This document shows, in pieces, positions 22,461-27,717 of a DNA stretch of 27,717 nt. The stretch lies in assembly GCA_002478955.1 (NCBI GenBank), contig DLKK01000026.1:935-28651 (forward strand), in the 5' to 3' direction. Each line of letters begins with the position of its first letter. The stretch's first letter is position 1. The DNA is from Treponema sp. UBA7590. Lineage in GTDB: Bacteria > Spirochaetota > Spirochaetia > Treponematales > Treponemataceae. A program made the position numbers and the translations under genes. The notes beneath the pieces were generated by a model. It did not search any database and was not told the DNA's origin. It saw only the letters and a program-made list of their open reading frames with translations.

Positions 22461-23355
22461 TAAATGGCTTTATGTGATGCTTGGGGCTTTCGTTCTGATT
22501 GCCTCAGGCATTTCACTTGCCTGTAAATCAACACCTTCTGTAAGCGAGGTTGATCCGCTTGATCTTCTTGATTCAAGGAGCGCATTTTATATCCGGATTC
22601 CAAAAGATGTTGATTCAAAACTGATTTCCCGGATGCTTCAGAATAACCTTGACGGGCTTTCTGACGCCGATGCCCAAAAAGTTGCCGAGCGGATTGATAC
22701 GGTTTACCTTGGACTGAAAAAATCAAAGAGAAATGTTGATTTCCAGATTTCGTCGTTGTGCAGTTTTCCTAAAATTGCTATTGCCTCCGTTTTTTCCAAA
22801 AAAAATGGATGGACTTCCGACAAACTGATTCTGGAAGATGCTGAAAAAAAGAATATTTCTTATTCAATCTACAATAATTCTGGAATTCTTGCGGCTTTTC
22901 CATCAGAAAATATTGCGCTTATTGGGAACTCTGTTCCATCAATGGTAGAGCGTTACCACAATATTTCCCAAAAAATTGAATTTGAAGATGATTCTTTGCT
23001 TGATGAAAATATTCGTGGCTGGCTTTCGTATGAAAACGGTCTGCATGATGAGCAGATTCGTTTTTATGCTTCAAAACCTCAGTCTTTTCTTACAACATTG
23101 ATTGGCGCGAATCTTAATTTTAAGCTGATTTATGTGAAAGGTTTTCTTGTGAACGATCTGAAAAATGAAAATCAATACGTTTCAGAGCTGGAATTTGAAT
23201 TCCGTGATCCTCGCGTTGTTGTGGCGGCTCAGGCTATGCTGGAAGTTGCTTTCGGACTTACAGATTCAAGTGTAATAAGAACGTCCGATACTCATCTTGT
23301 TGTTTCTGGAATAAGGATAAATAAAAATCAGCTTTATAAAATTCTTGTAATTTAA
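22447..23355 (+). CDS. Lipoprotein of unknown family, possibly TP0453-like
   Basis: A 302-residue predicted lipoprotein. With the TTG at 22447 as start, the product opens MIKRSKWLYVMLGAFVLIAS and then a spirochaetal lipobox SLAC with Cys26; GGAG (22435-22438) lies 8 nt upstream. An ATG at 22423 would add eight residues but has a poorer site. The start overlaps the end of ileS by 14 nt, so the genes are coupled. The mature protein has no enzyme motif and alternates amphipathic helices with beta segments. From memory, T. pallidum carries the outer-membrane lipoprotein gene tp0453 next to ileS (tp0452), so this may be its positional counterpart; I cannot confirm sequence homology. Confidence 0.75.
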   Translation: MIKRSKWLYVMLGAFVLIASGISLACKSTPSVSEVDPLDLLDSRSAFYIRIPKDVDSKLISRMLQNNLDGLSDADAQKVAERIDTVYLGLKKSKRNVDFQISSLCSFPKIAIASVFSKKNGWTSDKLILEDAEKKNISYSIYNNSGILAAFPSENIALIGNSVPSMVERYHNISQKIEFEDDSLLDENIRGWLSYENGLHDEQIRFYASKPQSFLTTLIGANLNFKLIYVKGFLVNDLKNENQYVSELEFEFRDPRVVVAAQAMLEVAFGLTDSSVIRTSDTHLVVSGIRINKNQLYKILVI

Positions 23356-23370
23356 GTGAAATAATCAACG

Positions 23371-24009
23371 ATGAAAAAAATATTGCTTTTGTTGTTTCCA
23401 TTGCTTTTGTTCTCTTGTGCGTCGTTTCATGTTCCTGTGCCTGGCGAAACTGTTACGAAAAAAAACAATATTTTCGCCGAATATATGAACATCGCCGATG
23501 CCTATAACGATTTGGGAAAATACGATAAAGCGATAATTTATTATAAGATGGCAAAATCTAATAAAACTTTGCGCTGGAGCGCGAATTATAAGCTTGCCCA
23601 TGCGTATGCAATGAATAAAAATTGGGACGAAGCGCTGAAACTTTATCTTGAATTGTATAAACGCGATCCTGAAAATACGTCGATACAAATGTCTGTTGCA
23701 TATATTTATGCAATGAACGGAAAACTTTCTTCAGCGGAAAATATTTATGCTTCTTTGGTTGAAAAAAATCCCGAGAATGTCGATGTCCTTGTGAATTATA
23801 TAAACGTTCTTTTTGCGATGGAAAAATATGACGATGTGGAAAAAAATCTTGCAGCTTTAAAAGAAAAATTCAAGGACAACACAAATATTTCTTCCTTTGA
23901 AAAGAAACTTGAAGAAATTAATTCTGCGGATGATGAAACCGATAACGAGTCTGACGCTGCTGTTGAAACTGAACAAAGCCCGGAAGCTGAAAATCCTGAA
24001 AAAAAATAA
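23371..24009 (+). CDS. TPR-repeat lipoprotein
   Basis: A 212-residue predicted lipoprotein with signal MKKILLLLFPLLLFSC, acylated at Cys16 (lipobox LFSC). Residues from about 40 to 175 contain roughly four tetratricopeptide-like helix pairs, e.g. NIADAYNDLGKYDKAIIYYKM, then YKLAHAYAMNKNWDEALKLY and AYIYAMNGKLSSAENIYASL. These would form a protein-binding scaffold on the membrane surface. The C-terminal 30 or so residues are acidic (SADDETDNESD...). It lies 15 nt after the preceding lipoprotein gene and is the last gene of the ileS unit; a terminator overlaps its final codons. Confidence 0.85.
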   Translation: MKKILLLLFPLLLFSCASFHVPVPGETVTKKNNIFAEYMNIADAYNDLGKYDKAIIYYKMAKSNKTLRWSANYKLAHAYAMNKNWDEALKLYLELYKRDPENTSIQMSVAYIYAMNGKLSSAENIYASLVEKNPENVDVLVNYINVLFAMEKYDDVEKNLAALKEKFKDNTNISSFEKKLEEINSADDETDNESDAAVETEQSPEAENPEKK

Positions 24010-24047
24010 GTTTATTTTCTGTTTTGCAGGATTTTCAGCTTTTTTTT
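23986..24047 (+). terminator. Terminator ending the ileS-lipoprotein unit
   Basis: GCTGAAAATCCTG (23986-23998) pairs perfectly over 13 bp with CAGGATTTTCAGC (24027-24039), followed by eight T residues (24040-24047). The left arm lies within the last codons of the TPR lipoprotein gene, so coding sequence doubles as terminator. No T run serves the opposite direction, so it looks one-way. Confidence 0.85.
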
Positions 24048-24059
24048 GCAGATTTTATT

Positions 24060-25346
24060 TTAGTTATTTTCCTGATTTTTAGAATTTTCCATAAGCTCAC
24101 GGTATTTTTCAATATCAACATGGAATCCGACAATTTTTGAATCAGGCTCGCTATTTGCGTGGTTCAACGCTTCCTCTGCTTCTGCAAGCAGTCTGTCTGC
24201 GGTAATGTTTCGTATTGAGCGGCTGGAAATTCCAATTGTAAGATTTGGCTCTTCAAAAATAGTCCTTATATTGTTCTCAATCAGCGCAGCTTTGTCTTCC
24301 GCTTCGTCGATATTTGTATTTTCCTTTAAAAGCGCGAACGTATTTTCTTTGTAATTGAAAACATTTTCTTTTCCGTAATTGTCGATAAGAAATTTTTCGA
24401 TGTCCGCAAAATGTGCTGAATCTTTTATTTCGAGCAGCAAAACAGAAAAATCCTGTTCGTTGGAAGCAGCTTTTGTGAGTTCAAAATTTATTCTTTCCTT
24501 TAAGCTGTATTGATTTTCTGCAGAATTTTGCGCGTTCTGCATGACTTTGTGCTCATTGTAGAAAGCGTCGCTTGGAATTTCTTCTGAGTCATCAGTGTTT
24601 TCAGCTTTTTCGTTTTGTTCAGAATTTTCTGTTTTTGTTTCAGTTTCGGAAATCTGCTCTTCTTGTGGAATTTCTATTTCTTCCTGAAAATTCTCATTTT
24701 CTTCAATATTTTCTGTTTTTTCCGCAGGCTCCGGTTCTGTTGTAATTTCTGGAATCTCATTTTCTTCTTTTTCAGTGGGATTTTGATCAGAAATTTCTTC
24801 TATATTTTCAATGGAGAATTCTTCTTCTGAATTTTGTTTATTATTCCCAGGTTCTGCTTCATCATCATTTGCAGTTTTTTTTGTTTTTACGGTGACAAAA
24901 ATCAACATTCCGATTGTTACCAATGTTGCGACCAAGATTGTTATGAAACTATTTCTTGCGGCGCTATAAATTGTATTCGGACGCAAAATATATACCGCAA
25001 TTTTCAGTTCGTAAGTGTCTTCGTTGGAAACAATAGTCTTGTAAAAAACTTTTACGAGTTTTGAATTTATAACCTGCGAACTGGTCTGTTCGTCTGGAAA
25101 TGCAACCAGCGTCTTGTTGTTTTTTGAATATTTTGCAGAAAGAATTCCATTTTGCCCAGAAAACATTTCAGCATTTATCTGTTCCGGTGAATTTTCTGCA
25201 AGTGTTGAAATTTCCTTGAATATTTTTTCGGAGCGGGAAATTCCTTTTTTGTAATCTGTATGAATTGTGTTAAAAAAATAAAAGATTGCGCCTGCAAAAA
25301 CTAGTAAAATAAAAATTGAAAAAAAGTTGATTCCGTTGTGTTTCAT
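24060..25346 (-). CDS. Membrane protein with degenerate GGDEF-like domain
   Basis: A 428-residue protein with an uncleaved N-terminal helix (about 7-27), an extracytoplasmic region of about 100 residues, a second helix (about 132-152), a long Glu/Asn/Thr-rich acidic linker (about 160-270) and a C-terminal domain (about 285-420). That last domain keeps the GGDEF fold landmarks LTIGISSRSIRNITADRLLAEAEEALNHA. However, the active-site loop reads NYKENTFALL in place of GG(D/E)EFAIL, so it should not make c-di-GMP. It may be a structural or nucleotide-sensing domain. It is the last gene of a minus-strand operon, starting in a 4-nt ATGA overlap with the DUF115 gene before it. Topology and domain call are by eye. 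Confidence 0.72.
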   Translation of the reverse strand: MKHNGINFFSIFILLVFAGAIFYFFNTIHTDYKKGISRSEKIFKEISTLAENSPEQINAEMFSGQNGILSAKYSKNNKTLVAFPDEQTSSQVINSKLVKVFYKTIVSNEDTYELKIAVYILRPNTIYSAARNSFITILVATLVTIGMLIFVTVKTKKTANDDEAEPGNNKQNSEEEFSIENIEEISDQNPTEKEENEIPEITTEPEPAEKTENIEENENFQEEIEIPQEEQISETETKTENSEQNEKAENTDDSEEIPSDAFYNEHKVMQNAQNSAENQYSLKERINFELTKAASNEQDFSVLLLEIKDSAHFADIEKFLIDNYGKENVFNYKENTFALLKENTNIDEAEDKAALIENNIRTIFEEPNLTIGISSRSIRNITADRLLAEAEEALNHANSEPDSKIVGFHVDIEKYRELMENSKNQENN

Positions 25347-26803
25347 ATCTCTAAATTATATCTTAGTATAAAGTTGAGTGCAAGTTTTGTGTATTCATTA
25401 AACGGAATGTTTTGCGCATTTTTTGTATTGTTTTTAAGCCACGAAATATATGGCAGAAGCGCGGTTTCAACTTGAGTGGAATTTTCCATGTTTTTAAGCT
25501 GCCGGAAAAAAAATTTTGTGTCGAACGGCATGTTTTTCACTTCTTTTTTTTCTTTGCTGAAATTTCTGATTTTGTAGGAATTGTCATATTTTTCAATTCT
25601 GCAGGCATTTTTTTTGCACCACAAGAAAAGATTTTCCTCGTAGAATTTTAATGTTCCGGTTGTTTTTTTGTTTTTTGAAACGTTTATGAGTTCTGTCCTG
25701 AACATTAATTTTGAAAATTCTTTTTCTGCGGAAGAAATTCTTGTTCCTTTTGAATAATTTATTCTGTCAAGATAAGTTCCTTTTGCGTACGCTTTGTTGT
25801 TCAGATAGCCAAAATCTGCACCAAAAATTTCTATATCCGCAAAGCCCGCGTTTTTTGCAAAATCCAGCGCCGCGATTGTTACAGTTCCAGATGTGGAGTC
25901 GGTCTGAAAAAATGCGTTTTTATCGGACAGAGACAAAATCTGCTCAAAAGGGTGGGACGAAACCGTGAACAAAAAGTTTTCCGTGTGTTTTCTTACTTTT
26001 TTTACAGCCGAATGGTTTGCCATAAGCTCAAAGATGAACAGAGTTTTTGGATTTATTTTGCCAGTGAAATGGGAATAAGAAATCATCTGTCCGTCAATTG
26101 AAATTACCGCATCTGAAAAAATATTTTCGGCGCTCAAGGTTTTGAACGCAGTGTCAGTTGCAAGAATGTAATATTTTCCGCGATTTTTTTTGATGAATTC
26201 AATTTTTTCATCCAATGATGGGCCTGCCGCGCAGATTAAGCAGATTTTTTCTTCTGGAATAATGAATTTTTTTTCGCTGTTGGCAAATTTCAAGTTATTT
26301 AAAATATTTGTCTGCCAGATTTTCCCAAAATGCGCCTGAACCGAAAAATCTGCGGAAATTTTTTCAAGCGCTGAATTGATTTTTTTTAAAAAAAGATTTT
26401 TGTTTATTTGAAGGAGCCAGCTGTTAATTGCAAAAACTGAAAAAGTTGAATATTTTGCAGGCAGATAGAATTTCTGCAGATTTTCTTCAAGATTTTCCAA
26501 TGTGCAAATTTTTGTATTTTTATTGAAAACATTTTTTGTGCCGGAAATTGATTCCAGAAATTCAATGTCGTTTTCTGAATTTTCCACAACGAGAATGAAA
26601 GCCTCTGGAAATTTATTCTGAAGTTCTTTTACGTGAAATGCCGCACCAAGCCCTGTAACAAGAAAAAAATCGCTTTTTTCCGTGTTTTGAACAAGCTGGC
26701 ACGCTTCTCGCTCTGGGTTATATTTTGAGTGAAATGATTTTCCATCCGCAAAAACCGGAATTTTTGCGCCATTTTTTGCTTTTATGATTTCTTTGTATAT
26801 CAT
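25343..26803 (-). CDS. DUF115/MAF family protein (flagellin glycosylation-associated)
   Basis: A 486-residue protein of the DUF115 (MAF_flag10, MptE-like) family. Members of the motility-associated factor group are needed for flagellin glycosylation in Campylobacter, Helicobacter and Aeromonas. The N-terminal part (FFLVTGLGAAFHVKEL) resembles the MAF N-terminal region. The core begins ICLICAAGPSLDEKIEFIKK, with the GPSL signature at residues 194-197, and continues through SDAVISIDGQ and FGADFGYL, ending in a Lys/Phe/Asn-rich region. It overlaps both neighbours by 4 nt, an operon with a second DUF115 protein upstream and a membrane GGDEF-like protein downstream. Flagellin modification is the likeliest role, but the substrate sugar is not readable. 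Confidence 0.85.
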   Translation of the reverse strand: MIYKEIIKAKNGAKIPVFADGKSFHSKYNPEREACQLVQNTEKSDFFLVTGLGAAFHVKELQNKFPEAFILVVENSENDIEFLESISGTKNVFNKNTKICTLENLEENLQKFYLPAKYSTFSVFAINSWLLQINKNLFLKKINSALEKISADFSVQAHFGKIWQTNILNNLKFANSEKKFIIPEEKICLICAAGPSLDEKIEFIKKNRGKYYILATDTAFKTLSAENIFSDAVISIDGQMISYSHFTGKINPKTLFIFELMANHSAVKKVRKHTENFLFTVSSHPFEQILSLSDKNAFFQTDSTSGTVTIAALDFAKNAGFADIEIFGADFGYLNNKAYAKGTYLDRINYSKGTRISSAEKEFSKLMFRTELINVSKNKKTTGTLKFYEENLFLWCKKNACRIEKYDNSYKIRNFSKEKKEVKNMPFDTKFFFRQLKNMENSTQVETALLPYISWLKNNTKNAQNIPFNEYTKLALNFILRYNLEI

Positions 26804-27717
26804 TTTATTAAATTTTCAATTTTCTTTATGAATTTTTTGTTTTTTATGCAAATTTCTTCACGAATTTGTTCTCTATCATTATCGCTGTTTTTGTTTTTTA
26901 ACGCAAACGTTTCCGCAGAAAAAAACTCCTCTGTCCATTCTTCTGATTTTGATTTTTCTTCTATAAAATTGCGTATCTTTTCCAGAAAATATTTTTTTTC
27001 AATGTTGATTTTTTTTATTTTTTCAGCTTTTTTTTCAGTTTTTGTCTCGGTTTTGCGGAAAAAATCAAGATTCACGTCTTTTATTGTGTTCAGGTTATTT
27101 CTGAATGGAAAATTTTTGGAAAGCCTGAAAACTCTGCCGAAAAAATTCCGATTTCCGTCAGAAAACCAGTTTTCATAAATCTTTAGTGAACCGGAATTGA
27201 ATTCTGATTTTACTGCGCGAAGTTCGCTTCCAGAAATTTTGTTGTCATTTTTTGCATTGAAAATTTCCAGCGCATTAGGCATTGTGTGCTGAAAACCTTT
27301 TGCGCTGTGTAAATCCAATCCGCAGACATAAATGTTTTTTTCCGTCAGTTTTAAGGCAAGCGAAACAGCTGTTCCAGAAACTGTTCCGTTCCGCTCTGCC
27401 GGGGCAAATTGAAGATTCATGTTGTCCAGAAGTTTTTTTGAAAATCCGTCGCAATATTCCAGGATTATAATCGGATTTTTTTTCAGCAAAAAAGCGGGGC
27501 AGGCAGCTTCTATAGCCAGTGCAATAGGAATTTCTGGAAAATTTTTTAACGCCTCAAGATGTTTTTTTGCCCAGAATCCTCCATCAGTTGAAATCACAAA
27601 ATCTGGAATTATTTTGTTTTCCAAAAGTACAGCGGTTGCCGAAGAAACGCATACAAGAAAAAATTTGCTGCGCTCATCTTTTAGAAAAGGAAGGCAATTT
27701 TCAAGGCTTCTCCCGCT
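26800..27717 (-). CDS. Second DUF115/MAF family protein, 5' end outside the window
   Basis: The reading frame stays open to the window edge (305 codons visible), so this is the C-terminal part of a longer gene. The first residues, SGRSLENCLPFLKDERSKFF, then VISTDGG, line up with the DUF115 core of the next gene (GPSLDEKIEFIKKNRGKYYI, then VISIDG). A start at TTG 27624 would cut this core, so I reject it. The second half keeps IYVCGLDLHSAKGFQH and ends in a long Lys/Glu-rich helical tail (about 195-305 of the visible part). The usual GPSL reads GRSL here. It overlaps the following DUF115 gene by 4 nt; the two are probably diverged paralogues. Confidence 0.8.
   Translation of the reverse strand, partial: SGRSLENCLPFLKDERSKFFLVCVSSATAVLLENKIIPDFVISTDGGFWAKKHLEALKNFPEIPIALAIEAACPAFLLKKNPIIILEYCDGFSKKLLDNMNLQFAPAERNGTVSGTAVSLALKLTEKNIYVCGLDLHSAKGFQHTMPNALEIFNAKNDNKISGSELRAVKSEFNSGSLKIYENWFSDGNRNFFGRVFRLSKNFPFRNNLNTIKDVNLDFFRKTETKTEKKAEKIKKINIEKKYFLEKIRNFIEEKSKSEEWTEEFFSAETFALKNKNSDNDREQIREEICIKNKKFIKKIENLIK

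Noticed and set aside
26800..27624. TTG at 27624 as the start of the second DUF115 gene
   Set aside because: The frame is open to the window edge and the residues upstream align with the DUF115 core of the neighbouring gene, so the gene continues outside.
1..27717. CRISPR arrays, insertion sequences, prophage or integrase genes
   Set aside because: No regularly spaced direct repeats, transposase motifs, terminal inverted repeats or phage genes were seen; the tRNA end shows no attachment-site duplication within the window.

Overview
The window reads as a spirochaete chromosome segment, most likely a host-associated Treponema. It is AT-rich with long A and T runs. It has two short-lipobox lipoproteins, a cdaA-cdaR-acpS cluster, a large eukaryote-like IleRS followed directly by a lipoprotein gene, and paired DUF115 (MAF) proteins of the kind tied to flagellin glycosylation. 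The genus is inferred from gene content; no rRNA is present to confirm it.

Layout. 1-460: the 5' end of a tRNA gene on the minus strand with its promoter, then an isolated small transcription unit (promoter, hairpins, terminator) that looks like an uncharacterised small RNA. 469-8574: a long plus-strand housekeeping run: rpoZ, miaA, a 29-codon ribosomal protein of the bS22/mS38 family, dxs, folP, cdaA, cdaR, acpS, a DUF2225 gene and truA. The genes after dxs are packed with short gaps or overlaps. 8578-11468: priA and a family 4 uracil-DNA glycosylase on the minus strand, coupled by an ATGA overlap. 11597-14490: a predicted outer-membrane protein coupled to an MGDG-synthase-like glycosyltransferase. 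14459-16676: thiI and a secreted protein of unknown function on the minus strand.

16677-19122 is the most interesting part. Three near-identical 18-bp palindromes (AGTTAG-N6-CTAACT) sit on two promoters. One drives a DUF3793 gene plus a short flavodoxin. The other drives a 78-residue protein consisting of only the winged-helix half of a Fur-family regulator, with four cysteines. A ZIP-family metal transporter lies between them behind a terminator-like hairpin. The simplest reading is a small metal- or redox-responsive regulon controlled by a regulator without the usual Fur sensor domain.

19245-24009: ileS, an N-terminally overlapping lipoprotein and a TPR lipoprotein, closed by a strong terminator. 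24060-27717: a translationally coupled minus-strand operon of two DUF115/MAF proteins (the first cut by the window edge) and a two-helix membrane protein with a degenerate GGDEF-like domain. No insertion sequence, phage gene or CRISPR array was seen.
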